64,000 nt of DNA from Anagrus nilaparvatae. Taxonomy: Eukaryota; Arthropoda; Insecta; Hymenoptera; Mymaridae. Numbering within the stretch: position 1 is the first letter of the stretch; each line of letters starts with the position of its first letter. A program made the translations under genes and the position numbers. The notes under the pieces are model-generated. The model saw only the letters and a program-made list of their open reading frames with translations, did not search any database and was not told the DNA's origin. Location of the stretch: assembly GCA_022575985.1 (NCBI GenBank), contig JAKSXM010000040.1, positions 13,720,001-13,784,000 on the forward strand, given 5' to 3'. Positions 44,230 through 55,960 of the stretch are shown in pieces.

Positions 44230-44367
44230 CTATACATTACAGTAAAAGAACTTTTTCGTATATTCTTATAAATTAATAATCATGATGTAAAATATTATAA
44301 AAATTAAATCTTTTAAATACAGAAAAATTCCCTGAAGAAGAACAAAATATTGTTCGAAATTATAGGG
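44230..44367 (-). mobile_element. Penelope-like element fragment (minus strand)
   Basis: The complement matches 29465-29590 closely (CTATAATTTCGAACAATATT, the TCAGGGAATTTTTCTGTATT block, TTATAAGAATATA). It is cut at TAGGG by the LTR element starting at 44368; its continuation on the other side is at 47057 and 47551-47604. Confidence 0.75.
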
Positions 44368-44620
44368 TGAACAATATTGAAGTAATTTAGAGGTTAATTG
44401 GTCGAATATTAGAGTGGATGAAAGTGGATGTAAAATAACTGATACTGTGATTAATATGATGATAAGATGATTTATTAATACGTGTGTACGGCTGAGTGCG
44501 TACTTTCGACTGACAGGTAGCGCTTGATATTACCTATCTCTTTCTAACATATACATTAAGGCGTGTATACATTATTATATTATAATAAAGACATATTTAC
44601 AATAGTTACAATCCGCAAAA
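44368..44620 (-). repeat. LTR of the coding-less element (3' LTR by orientation)
   Basis: Matches 46800-47056. It differs by small gaps near GTACGGCTGAG and in the tip next to the interior (GCAAAA against GCAACA). Confidence 0.88.
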
Positions 44621-44706
44621 TTCTCCCGGCTTAATTTTTTATCAAGGTAAAAAATTGAAAAAGAATTTAAGAATTAAAATATTATTTACAAACAAAATTT
44701 TTTTAA

Positions 44707-45410
44707 GGGGGTAGACCTAATTGGAACTTTTTTGTAATCGATTTTCTGTTTTTATTTTTTTTGGGTTCGAAAACATCTTAAAAATATGGGAAAAAATTAT
44801 TATAACGATATTTTGAATAATAAGAAAGTTATAGACGATGAAGCGAGACACCGTGAAAGGCGTAAGATACAGTATTCTAAACTTTAAACGCGTTTTTCTC
44901 GAAACAACGTTTTTCAATTTGTGTGCACGATAACTCAAAAAATAATTAAGATATCTTCCTAATTTTTTGGCTACATTTTTAAAATACTATTATCTTCTGG
45001 ATTGATGGAAGGGTTTTTCCAAAAAATCTCCCAATTTTTTTTTCTTTCAAAAAAACATGTGAAAAAAATTGCAATTTTTCCAAAAAAATTAAATAATTTT
45101 CACAATTTTCCATTTTCCGAAATTTGAATCCATCAATCCAGAAGACAAATGTTTCGCAAACATAATTAATTTGGTTTTGTGTGTTTCTTAACAATTTGGA
45201 GACCGGAATCCTGCACACAGTGAAAAGTGAGGCCCAACTTTGAGGACCTGTACTCGGCGCCATTTTGAAAAAATTAAAAAAAAAAAAAAATATTTAGCAA
45301 CTTATAATCTAATAAAGTGCCAACTTTGAAAAAATTATCTTAATTATTTCTACCCAAAAACCTATCCAGAAAACCACACCTTTTTTCTATCTCCAATTAG
45401 GTCTACCCCC
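44707..45410. mobile_element. TTAA-flanked non-autonomous element B, 704 bp
   Basis: Tips GGGGGTAGACCTAATTGGA and its exact complement TCCAATTAGGTCTACCCCC. TTAA lies on both sides (44703-44706, 45411-45414). Inside the second LTR element, hence younger. It contains an AAACGCGTTTTTCTCGAAAC block that reappears, inverted, in element D near 63505, suggesting the two are distantly related. Confidence 0.85.
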
Positions 45411-46144
45411 TTAAATAACATTATTATGTGTTTTTAAAAAGTCTAACAATTTAAATACATAATTATAGATTTGTATCTTCACAATTTTAATTAAAAGAAT
45501 ATAATATTAATTTAAAGATATTTAAGTATTTTGTTTAAAAAATGAGTTTATATATACAATGAGAATGAATACAATAATATTAATTAAGATTTACATTATT
45601 GATTTAAATCAAGATGATTATCAATAACTATCGCCAATTAAAAACGATCCTAGCAATCAATAAGAGTACTTACGATTATCATTTGTGATTAACAAAACAA
45701 GTATAAATTTAAAAAATCATTTGAGGACTAAGTTTAAGAATTATAGTTTACAACTGATCTGCTAACATAATTTAATTGTTTTTGAGAAACTCAGTCTAAC
45801 CTTCTTAAACCAGAATTAAAAGTAATTTACCTCATTAACATGATTTGATTAATTTTAAGATTATTTTTACAATTTTATCTCATCTATGTGATTATAAAAT
45901 GTGGTTCAGTATTCCTCCCCACTTAATTTTACATCACAGATGAAAAATTATTAATTAAATTATAGATTGAGATAAAATTATAAAATTATAGTATAAAAAC
46001 ATTATAGCATGAATTATTATTGAATAAAGTTTTAGTATAAAAATTACCTAAGAGTATTATTTAGGATTTAAGATTATGTGATTTTGAACTTGAGTAAATT
46101 TTGTCATGTTATAGTAGTACATAGAATGCATTTCTATGATTGAC

Positions 46145-46390
46145 ATCCACCACTCTCCTATATTTTTATAAGAATATTGATTAATGAGTTTTTGGTCGAG
46201 AAATGTCGGTGATTTTTTAAGAATTTACGTTAAACATTTGCTACTCTCCTATCATTGATTAGAATACGGATTATTGAGTTTTATCGCAAAATGTTGAGAG
46301 AAAATATATAAATTTACAAATTATGACATCTACCACTCTCCTATCTTGAACAGAATACGGATTATTAAGATTTGTAAGAAATGTCATTAT
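46145..46390 (+). repeat. Three tandem ~90-bp subrepeats in the LTR-element interior
   Basis: Three units each begin CxxCTCTCCTAT and continue AGAATAxxGATTAxTGAGxTTT and a GAAATGT or AAAATGTTG end (about 46149, 46233, 46326). They resemble packaging-region repeats but no function is shown. Confidence 0.65.
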
Positions 46391-46799
46391 AAGTAAATGT
46401 AATTATATGACAAGAAATTATCGTAATGAATTATCATAATAATTAATGAATTTAGATAATTTATGACAAAATTTACTAAGTTTTTAAAATTTTTATAGAA
46501 AATTTAAGAATATTTAATTATATTATAAATATCAAAAATTTGAATAAGAAAGTTAAACCTTGCCTTCCGAGAACAATGATATACGTTATAGATTTTATAA
46601 TCGAGCATTACGACTTATATTTGAGTAAATGATTAAAAAGCAAATATTAAAAATCTAACATATTTTAAACATAGGCCTCATGACAAAGAAAATTATATCT
46701 TGATTGATGAGATCTGCAAATGATGTCCAGGTACTCCCACTGATTGACAAGACAGCCCGAACAGCTACAGCTTATGAATATCCGGCTCGAAGGACCAAA

Positions 46800-47056
46800 T
46801 GAACAATATTAAAGTAAATTAGAGGTTAATTGGTGGAATATTGGAGTGGATGAAAGTGGATGTAAAATAACTGATACTGTAATTAATATGATGATAAGAT
46901 GATTTATTAATACGTGTGTACTGGTATACGGCTGAGTGCGTACTTTCGACTGATAGCGCTTGATATTACCTATCTCTTTCTAACATATACATTAAGGCGT
47001 GTATACATTATTATATTATAATAAAGACATATTTACAATAGTTACAATCCGCAACA
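46800..47056 (-). repeat. LTR of the coding-less element (5' LTR by orientation)
   Basis: On the minus strand it starts TGTTGCGGATTGTAAC and ends ATTGTTCA, followed by the primer site. Adjacent duplication TAGGG at 47057-47061. Confidence 0.88.
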
Positions 47057-47283
47057 TAGGGAAAAAATTTATAACCGGTTTGTCTAACTACACAACCAAG
47101 GAGCATGGAAGATGTTCACTCATAACAGTAATAAATCCAAAAACCGAAATTACAATAAATCCTGAAATATAAATTATGCTAAGTCCATAAACTTAAAGTA
47201 TTCTAAGTTTATGTTTTTATCAAGGCCTGACTCCCACTTCAAATTTTTCTAAGTCCCTATATCGAAAATATTCTAAGTCTATT

Positions 47284-47505
47284 TCACCCCCCCCCCCTAA
47301 AAACGTCACTTTTTCACCCCCCCCCCCTTAAAGCGTCAAATTTTCACCCCCCCCCCCTAAAAGCGTCAATTTTTGACCCCCCCCCCCTTAAAGCGTCAAA
47401 TTTTCACCCCCCCCTAAAAGCGTAAATTTTTGACCCACCCCTAAAAACGTCAATTTTTTATCCGCCCCCCTAAAAGCGTCAATTTTTCACCCCCCCTGCC
47501 GAGCC
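47284..47505 (+). repeat. C-run minisatellite, about 8 units of ~27-30 bp
   Basis: Units of the form TTTTTCACCCCCCCCCC-TAAAAGCGTCAA. C-runs are 9-10 long in the first units and shorter or interrupted in the last ones. On the minus strand these are runs of up to ten G, so G-quadruplex structure is possible. It lies inside the split Penelope-like fragment. Confidence 0.9.
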
Positions 47506-47550
47506 AAACTTTTTCAAATACCCCATCCCAAGAACATGTTCCATGTTAAT

Positions 47551-47604
47551 AAAATAACTTTTAAAAAAATTTTGTTTGAACTTGGTCAATTTCACCTGTT
47601 ACAT
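47551..47604 (-). mobile_element. 5' tip of a Penelope-like element (minus strand)
   Basis: The complement starts AGGTGAAATTGACCAAGTTC and runs on like 29414-29465. It adjoins Gypsy integrase sequence at 47605, as the other copy does at 29413. Confidence 0.65.
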
Positions 47605-48671
47605 GTATTTATTTCTTTGAGTTTATCTGGTATTGCTACGATACTTGTACCTTCCAGTTAATATTTTGGAGAAAATCCAGTAGTTGTATGTTCCGTTTGA
47701 TTATACATTTTTGTACACTCATGTGCTATTGTTGTCCAAGCAAGCTTTGTTTTTTCTTTCATTTATTTTGCATCTTATTTTATTGACAAGGATTTGGTTG
47801 AACCTTTCATTTAATCCATTTGAAAATGGCGAATCTACTGCAGTGAAAATTAGAGGTATATTTTTGGTTTTTAAACTTTCCTGAATTTATCCCTGGATAT
47901 TCATCTGCTAGCACTAGACCAATTTTGTTATTTTCTGCTATAGTATTAATTAATTTAATAAAATCATCTGCAACTTGAGATTTTTAAGTTAGAATATATG
48001 CATGCCTTGTGAAGTGTTCCACTGAAAGATGTAAGTATTTTTTTGAAGATCTTGAACCTCTAAATCTGCCGATTGTATCTATTGACATTATATCTAATGG
48101 ATTTTTAGCCGGTCCCAAGTGAGACATGAGTCCAAATTTATCCTTTCCTCTTGATTTATTTTTTATGCACACTTTGCATGATTTGCAAATTTTCTTTATA
48201 TTTTTTGTTAAATTTTTAGCCATATAAAAGGGGCTAATTTTCTTTTTCATTTGTTTTATACCTATGTGGCACCAGATTTCATGAATTTTTTTAATAAGAT
48301 CTATACTAAAATCTTCTGATAATAAAATTTTTTCTTTATTTTTAATTTTTCTATAGTAGACGGTATTTTTCTTGATTAATTTTTCTTCTTTGTTTTTTAT
48401 ATATTCGTTACTTTTTTGATCTTCTAAAATATCAATTAATTTTATTAAATTTACAACTTTTAACTGTTCATTTTTATTTTTATATAGTTTTAAGACAGGA
48501 TTCCTGCATAGGCAATAAGCTTCTGCGTTGTCTTTACCTTGATTATATCTTATCTGAAAATCTTATTGTGATAAATAGTATGCTTCTGTCAAACCGTCTG
48601 TCAATATTGCATCCAATAATATTTTGAAATGATCAATATGTTCATCAAATGTTTTAGAAAAAATTAATATA
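47605..48671 (-). pseudogene. Gypsy pol: RT/RNase H end and integrase (minus strand)
   Basis: Reading from 48671 downward: LIFSKTFDEHIDHFKIILDA (RT), FQIRYNQGKDNAEAYCL (RNase H end), then the integrase zinc site WCHIGIKQMKKKI...CKSCKVC, GLMSHLGPAKNPLDIMSIDT (first Asp), LADEYPG, FTAVDSPFSNGLNERFNQIL (Glu), TGFS-like and SIVAIPDKLKEI. Several stops and shifts interrupt it. The order is that of a Ty3/Gypsy pol. It ends at the Penelope insertion point. Confidence 0.85.
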
Positions 48672-50180
48672 TCTTAATCCTATCCTATATATATATAAAT
48701 CTTTAATTATGTGTGTGTGTGTGTCCGAACGCGATAAACTAGAAAACGATAAAAGCTACAGATATAGGGTTTACGGCAAAAGACGGCAAAAATTACGGGT
48801 CAAAACATAGGCAAGGTTTTAATTCGATTGATAACGACGAAAAATTTTTATGTTGAAAAAACTGAATTTTCAAGAAGAAAATTTTTATAAAATTTTCAAA
48901 AAAAATTAAAAAAGCTGAAAACCGAGGGAAAATTTTTCATCAAAAAGAATTTAATTTGATTTGGGCATATTTTTTATGTATTCACCTAAATTTTCAAGGT
49001 AATCGGTTCGATCTGTCAAAAGTTACAATAATTTATCGAATATTATAAAAGTTTAGGACTAATATGATATATATTTGTAATTCTTACCGGTTACTAATTT
49101 AGTAGCTCAATGGAGTAACTAATAGAAACTTGTACAGGTATTATCAGGGAGAATCCTAGAATTGGTAGTTGAGGGAAGCAACTGCCACTTGCGGATCCTA
49201 GGGAAGGGTAATTAAGCTTTGTATCGCTGATCACTTATTATCCGCCTGAGTTCCAACGTTCGTAATTTTTATGATTTAGTAAATTTTAGATAATAATTCG
49301 GGTAAAAAAGGTTGTTATACAAAAAATTGAGTAACCTAAAACAACTATATCTTTGGAAAAATCAAGTTGCAGGGGTCCAGGGGGCGCAGCCCCCTTGGCG
49401 GTTGCCGAGGTGAGCGAAGCGAGCCGGAGGCAGCTAGTACTATATATATTTGAAAATTTATTTGTTTCTCTGTCTGTCTGTCTGTCTGTCTGTCCACTCA
49501 TCACGCAAGAACCGTCGAACCAATTGGCATGAAACCGGTGTCAAAATAAAGATTAAAAGTCTGCGGGTGACATAGGCCCTATATTTTCTGATTAGCTGTC
49601 GTAGTTTTTGAGATATTTAATTTTTAGTATTTTTGAACTTGATAACATTTTTTAAAAATTTTAACAAAAATTGAAATATCTTGAAACTATCGAAAAATTT
49701 AGCTATCATAGTATTCGATTCAGCACTAATTTTTACGTATTCTCTGAAATTTTTATTCAAAACGGAGGTATCTTTAAAATTTTATAAAATATTTATATTA
49801 CTATATATTATATATATTCAACTCAAATTTTAGGGTATAGTTTGGGGTGATAAAAAAGTCCCTCAGCCAAAGTTTTAGTCCTCTAGCACCTCATGGGCCC
49901 GAAATATGTCTGTTCAAAGATCCAAAAATAGCCTGATTTGGACCATTTTCAAAATTACACCATTCCTTTGAATTTACTACAAATTTTATCTTATTGGTCA
50001 CATTTGAACTGGTAAAAGGTCTACATTAAGAAAAAAATTTTAGCTTATTTCAAGGCGTTAATTTTTTTTAACATTGATATATATTTTGGACAATAACAAC
50101 ATGATAATAATAAAAAATCAATAACAACAACACCGGGAATAGATCAGGGGGGGCGGAGCCCCCCCTCACACGTATGCTAG
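48672..50180 (+). mobile_element. Helitron(s) inserted in the Gypsy RT, 1509 bp
   Basis: Starts TCTTAATCCTATCC at 48672 after A and ends CTAG at 50177-50180 before T, with the hairpin GGGGGGGCGGAGCCCCCCC ten bases upstream. Removing it rejoins the Gypsy RT as YIDD-ILIFSKTF with no lost or extra base, proving both boundaries. A second 3' terminus lies inside (hairpin GGGGGCGCAGCCCCC, CTAG at 49434-49437), followed by sequence like the start of the 12801 Helitron, so two copies are joined or nested. No Rep/helicase coding. Confidence 0.9.
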
Positions 50181-50582
50181 TCATCTATATAATTTACTAC
50201 AAAATCTGAAAGACAATATTTTCATATAATATTACTTAAGATTTTTTGAAAAATTGCTGGTGACGTTTTTAATCCAAATAGTAAGAAAGTCCATTGAAAT
50301 TGTCCACTTTGAGTAACAACAGCTGTTTTATGTCTGTTTTCAATCCTTAAAGGGATGGACAAAAAAGTTGAGTTTATGTCTAATGTAGTAAAATATTTAT
50401 AATTCCTTGTTTTTACCATTATACCTTCTATTAACGGAAAAGGTTGTGCTTGTGGAACCACTATTTTATTTAAATCACGAAACACAGAGTCTCGACCTCT
50501 TGTTTTCGTCTTTTTTGAAGGTCATAGTCATTGGAGCAGCAAACGGACTATATGATTCTTCAATTAATTTTTTGTCTATTAA
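50181..50582 (-). pseudogene. Gypsy reverse transcriptase, central part
   Basis: Minus-strand reading from 50582: LIEESYSPFAAPMTMTFKKD, NKRSRLCV-(shift)-FRDLNK, VPQAQPFPLIEGIM, YFTTLDINSTFLSIPLR (first catalytic Asp), FQWTFLLFGLKTSPAIFQKI, then after a stop and shift CLSDFVVNYIDD ending at 50181. The catalytic pair is the last thing before the Helitron. Confidence 0.9.
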
Positions 50583-53548
50583 GAGTCCGCTCTGGTACTG
50601 TAATTATCTCCTTTAATGGGGGGGATTCTAGTTTTTTCTAGTAATATTAGCCGAATCGCTTTTCAGATCTCCTGAAGCGGAAAAGCGTCGGATAAAAATT
50701 TCCTCTTGCAAAAGACTTTATTTTCATTAATACTCCAGCGGCTTGGTGCTAGATTTTTAAGATTCGCATATTTTTTTTTTTTAATTATAATTTTTGAATT
50801 GGATGTCACACGTGAGCCGCCATATAAAAAACATAGAAATTACGGAAGACCGACGTGCAGTTTCACTGTTTTGTTCTGCTACTCAGCAGTAATATAAACA
50901 ACAAATCAACTCGTTAAAAAATGTTTTGTTTATTAGTGTTTTTTATAAAATTAACATTTATGCAAAAATAATTCACTCCTATATGCTCTATTATATTTTT
51001 GAGTATACAAAAGTTTTTTATGTTAGTTAAATTTTTAATAAAAATGTGTCGGTTTAAGGTTACTTTTGTTTAAAAAAAAAAGTATAAAAAACAAAATATT
51101 TTGTATGAAACTTGCAAGTATATAGAATAATTCTGTATACAAGTATACAGAATAAGTTGTATTCAGAAAATGAAAAAAATAATACTTTTTATTTTATGAA
51201 GAAATTTTTAAAGGTAAATACATATAATATCAATTTTATATTAAGAAATAATGATTTATGCTAAGACTTTTTATTGCAGCTAGATGATATTCTACAAAGT
51301 AATTTTATAAATACTGAATGCGCTGCTGGGATTCTAATTCTAAGTAATCAGTGCTTCTGCAATCCAACTTGAACTCAGGTAGGATATTTTAAAGACTGCA
51401 ATGTCTTATTTATGAAAGCGAGTCCTAGTGTACTTTAAATTTGACTTAATTTTCAGCTCCATCATCATGCATACCTAATCTATACACTGCAAAAAGTTAT
51501 AAAAGTGTCTTGTTCAAATTTATGTAAATTATCTTGAAGCTCTTCTAATTTTCAACGCTATTGCAGTTTCAATAACAAAAAAATAACAAATACTGAAAAT
51601 TATCGAGCAGTTTTTGACTGGTGATATTTAAAGAAAGAATCCTTTGCTCTCCTCTGGATTCTGACTAATAAGCTTAAAGTATTCAATGCTTTTGCAGCAG
51701 AAACTGGCTACAGGTATTATATTTTACTTTTTTAGTCTTATTTAATAATACGAAGCCATCGTATAATTAAGTATGTCTTAATTTTCAGCTCCACAAGTGT
51801 ATTTTATCCTGCGTAATGAGAAATATTGAAGTTCGTACAACATTGACAAAACAAGAAATAAAAGTAGATTGATTAATGATTTTAATTATTAAGTTATTAA
51901 CTGATATCCAATTATTTTGTTTATATAAACATTTTTTTACAATTTTAAATATCTAATGATAATAAATTAGCAGCTAGTTTGGAAATAAGTTATTAGAGAA
52001 GTTAAATTAGATAAAGAAAAAAAATACTTTACATTATTTTTTTAAAAATGAATTTCTATATAAAAAATGACTATATATCTAATTTGTAAATATATTAATA
52101 TCTATTGTAAAAGTGATAAATAAATTACATTTTTTGCTTCTAAAGTGTATGTGTTGTTTCATAGAACAAAAAATTTCTAAAGAAGTAAAATTTTTAAACT
52201 AAAGTAAATAAAAATATCATTTTCTTTTTGGATAATGTTAAATTTATTATTGTAAACATGTAATGTTTACATGTAACTATGTACAAAATTCTTTACAAGA
52301 TGTTTACTAAACAGATATTATCCAAGTGAGAAATTGTCTTCGCTTTGGATTCCTCAGTCACAAAAAATCTTCAATAAACAAGTAAATTCAGATAACTTTT
52401 TCTCTGTCTCGATAATTTTCAATATCTGTTATTTTTCTTGTTACTGAAACTGCAATAGCGTTACAAGTTAGAAGAGATGGAGAGATTAGCTTCAAGATTA
52501 TTCACATACTTTCTCTTTGTCTCGATTATTTTCAGTATCTATTATTTTCCTTAATGCTGAAACTGCAATACCGTTACAAGTTAGAAAAGATGCATAGCTT
52601 CAAGATAATTTACATAAATTTGAACAAGACACTTTTATAACTTTTTGCAGTCTATAGATTATGCATGATGATGGAGCTGAAAATTAAGTCAAATTTAAAG
52701 TACACTAGGACTCGCTTTCATAAATAAGACATTGTAGTCTTTAAAATATCCTACCTGAGTTCAAGTTGGATTGCAGAAGCACTGATTACTTAGAATTAGA
52801 ATCCCAGCAGCGCATTCAGTATTTATAAAAATACTTTGTAGAATATCATCTAGCTGCAATAAAATGTCTTAGCATAAATCATTATTTCTTAATATAAAAT
52901 TGATATTATATGTATTTACCTTTAAAAATTTCTTCATAAAATAAAAAGTATTATTTTTTTCTTTTTCTGAATACAACTTATTCTGTATACTTGTATACAG
53001 AATTATTCTATATACTTGCAAGTTTCATACAGAATATTTTGTTTTTTATATTTTTTTTTTTAAACAAAAGTAACCTTATACCGACACATTTTTATTAAAA
53101 ATTTAACTAACATAAAAAACTTTTGTATACTCAAAAATATAATAGAGCATATAGGAGTGAATTATTTTTGCATAAATGTTAATTTTATAATAAGCACTAA
53201 TAAACAAAACATTTTTTAACGAGTTGATTTGTTGTTTATATTAATGCTGAGTAGCAGACCAAAACAGTGAAACTGCACGTCGGTCTTCCGTAATTTCTAT
53301 GTTTTTTATATGGCGGCTCACGTGTGACATCCAATTTAAAAATTGTAATAAAAAAAAAAATATGCGAATCTTAAAAATCTAGCTCCAAGCCGCTGGAGTA
53401 GTAATGAAAATAAAGTCTTTTGCAAGAGGAAATTTTTATCCGACGCTTTTCCGCTTCAGGAGATCTGAAAAGCGATTCGGCCAATATTACTAGAAAAAAC
53501 TAGAATCCCCCCCATTAAAGGAGATAATTACAGTACTAGAGCGGACTC
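50583..53548. mobile_element. TTAA-flanked palindromic element C, 2966 bp with ~1-kb inverted arms
   Basis: Arms 50583-~51620 and ~52510-53548 are inverted copies of high identity starting GAGTCCGCTC(T)GGTACTG. TTAA lies at 50579-50582 and 53549-53552; excision with one TTAA rejoins the Gypsy RT frame (SRL-IDKKLIEES). Inside each arm there is an exon-like segment, TTTTATTGCAG|C...ACTCAG|GTAGGA (51280-51378 and its mirror), and a TTAATTTTCAG|CTCCA acceptor (about 51460). No transposase recognised in the ~0.9-kb centre. A long-armed foldback-type derivative of a TTAA-targeting superfamily is the best description. Confidence 0.88.
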
Positions 53549-53800
53549 TTAATCTTGAAATTTGGTATTCAATTTCTTTATTATCTTCTAGAGAACATCT
53601 ATATGGTCTTTTGCTACAATATTTATCTACTAGCAAATCTATTCGTGCTTTGCAATCTTTTACAGTACCAATGTCGTATTTATCACTTGCAAATATAGAC
53701 CTATAATTATCTATAATTTTTTCTATTTTTTCTTGTTGCTCAATATTTAAATGGTTTATTTCAATTTTAAAATTATCCACATTTATGTGTTCATTAAAAT
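53549..53800 (-). pseudogene. Gypsy RT N-terminus
   Basis: Minus-strand frame: EINHLNIEQQEKIEKIIDNY, RSIFASDKYDIGTVKDCKAR, SKRPYRCSLEDNKEIEYQIS. This is the block preceding the RT core in Ty3/Gypsy pol. It ends at the TTAA junction. Confidence 0.85.
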
Positions 53801-54700
53801 TTATTTCTGATTTCCTACTAGGAATTGAATATATTGTAGCCGTATCTTCTACATTTTTTATTTTTTCTGATTCCTTATCAGGAATTGGATTATTTGTAGC
53901 CGTATCTTCTACAATTTAACATTTTTCTGATTCCTTATCAGGAATTATATTATTTGTAGCCGTATTTTTTTGAATTTCTTTTTTGTGTAATATTTAAGTT
54001 TTCGTCTTGATTTAATTTAAATTTTTTTATCATATCTAATCTGATTAAAATATCGTGGTCGAAATTTTCATTATCTATTACAAATAAATCAATTTCTTCT
54101 TCAATATTAAAGATTTTAATTTTTATGGTAACCAAACTATTTGATTTTTTTACACCATTAATCGTACGAAAATTAGCAACTATGTTACTATTTAAATTTT
54201 CATTTTTTATTTTTAATATTTTTGAATTTATTAAAGAAGCATTTGACCCGGAATCATATATTCCAGACGTTTCAAAATTATTATTTAATAGTAGTTTTAC
54301 TTTGATTAATGGTGAGAAAACAATTTTTTTTGGTTTGTATCTTTTAATCCAGCTTCAATTTCTAAATTATTTATTAGATTTATACGAGTTTTTTTCACTT
54401 CTACAATTTTTCTTTATCCTTAAACTAGCATGTAGATTCTTGATGATAACGATTTGTATATCCCATTTTTTCAAAATTTTTACATGGTTTTTTCTCTTGT
54501 TTTTCTTTACATTTAAAAAAAAAAAAGTTTTTACACTTTTTTTATACTCAGAATTTTTTTTTTATTTACCATATGTTCGACTTTTCCTATTTTATTGTAA
54601 AATCTTCTGTTTTTTTTAAGGATTCTCTGTTTATTCTATCAGCCACAAAGTTTGGCAGGCCTGATGCAACTATTTATTGTATAATTATTTTTAATTTAAA
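53801..54700 (-). pseudogene. Gypsy protease, linker and gag end
   Basis: From about 54700 downward on the minus strand: a gag-like tail (VADRINRESLKKTEDFYNK with IGKVEHM), a decayed CxxxF...H...C knuckle (KPCKNFEKMGY...YHQESTC), then the aspartic protease GIYDSGSNASLIN (DSG active site), VTIKIKIFNIEEEIDLFVID and FDHDILIRLDMIKKFKLN. Between about 53815 and 53965 three near-identical repeats of a TTCCTTATCAGGAATT/GTAGCCGTATCTTCTACA unit fill the linker. Several stops are present. Confidence 0.78.
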
Positions 54701-55412
54701 ATTTGTACAAATCACATAATATTTGTATTTAATTAAAAAAGGGAAACCATTAATAAATAAATAAATTAATAAAAGTTCATCCCATTTATTAGCATCGTCT
54801 TATAAACAATCTAATTTTAAATTAGGGATATGAGTGAATATTATACTTTGTGCAAAATTTAAAAGTCAAGGTATTAAATTTACGTTTTTTGATGTCCAAA
54901 AAACATATCTCAAGTCAGAATTTACCCATTACCCTTAGATTTTGCCCTAGCTACTCCAGCTATCCTCTAAGCCACCTAGAGGGCGAATATTTTACATTGT
55001 GCAAAAGTTAAAAATAAATGTATAAAAGTTACGTTTTTCGATTTCCAAAAAACATATCTCAATTCAGATTTTACCCATTAGCCTTACACTTTGCCCGCAG
55101 CTATACTCTATAAAATCTGACCTAACTACTTCTAATTTTTTTTTTATTTGTCAAAAATTATTTAGCAAACTATATCCCTTCTATATCAATTATTTTTACA
55201 AAAAAAAATCTGTTTATAACGTAAATATAGAAAGAAATATCAATAAAATTATGAAAATCAGCTTTGTGGAAAACGCGATCTTACTTTTAATAGCTAATGT
55301 CATTTGTATACAATCAAATGGAATAAATTATATTTAGAGTACGTCATAATTAAGAAGTTAAATATTAAATATTAAATGTAAATTATTTCTATTAATTGCT
55401 CAAATATTTTCT
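54701..55412. other. AT-rich stretch with a tandem duplication
   Basis: A ~70-bp block with CCAAAAAACATATCTCAA and TTTACCCATTA occurs twice (about 54885-54955 and 55032-55096). Otherwise nothing recognised. No LTR of the Gypsy element could be found here. Confidence 0.5.
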
Positions 55413-55960
55413 AAATATATATTATTATTCTTGTTGTTTTTATTGACCTGAACTGGGCATAATTTTTAAAAGAACCATATTAAATTAAATTGCCCTATCT
55501 CGATATGAATATGTTTTAAATTACATTTCTTTTTTTATTAAGACATATCAAGCGGCAATATTATATAATTTTTTTAAAATTTATTTAAAAATTATTTTCT
55601 ATATAAGCAAAATTAAAGACGTAATGAAACAGTCTCTGTGGCACACACCAACATACTCAGCAACACTGAGGAGATTTATGTGTTGGTGTTGATCGAAACG
55701 CTGCAGGTACCTTCTGTACCTACATTAACAACCGCGTATTTTAAAAAAAAAATAATTTTTAAATGAATTTTAAAACAATTATTTAATATTGCCGCTGGAT
55801 ATGTCTTAATAAAAAAAGAAATGTAATTTAAAACATATTCATATCGAGATAGGGCAATTTAACTTAATATGGTTCTTTTAAAAATTATGCCTAGTACAGG
55901 TCAATGAAAAAAACAATAATAATAATATATATTTAAATATTAAATTTTCAAAAAGGAAAA
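55413..55960. repeat. Foldback hairpin, ~170-bp arms and ~200-bp loop
   Basis: Left arm about 55413-55590 and right arm about 55785-55960 are inverted copies with few differences, including TTGCCCTATCTCGATATGAA and AGACATATCAAGCGGCAATA blocks. The loop has a second inverted pair, CACACCAACAT and ATGTGTTGGTG. It could be a MITE or a hairpin-RNA source. No target duplication was identified. Confidence 0.8.

Larger units (their letters stand above)
44368..47056 (-). mobile_element. Second coding-less LTR retrotransposon, 2689 bp
   Basis: LTRs at 44368-44620 and 46800-47056 are nearly identical and end TG...CA. The 5-bp duplication TAGGG occurs at 44363-44367 and 47057-47061. Read on the minus strand, two bases after the 46800 LTR comes TGGTCCTTCGAGCCGG (46797-46782 complemented), a good primer site recalling a tRNA(Tyr) 3' end. 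A purine tract (GCCGGGAGAA) precedes the other LTR. The interior has no RT, integrase or gag motif and carries a 704-bp TTAA element. The autonomous partner may be a BEL/Pao element, which is conjecture. Confidence 0.88.

Noticed and set aside
54125..54619. 164-codon plus-strand frame, Phe-rich and membrane-like
   Set aside because: It is the complement of the minus-strand Gypsy protease/gag region; the A-rich coding strand yields Phe/Leu codons on the other strand.
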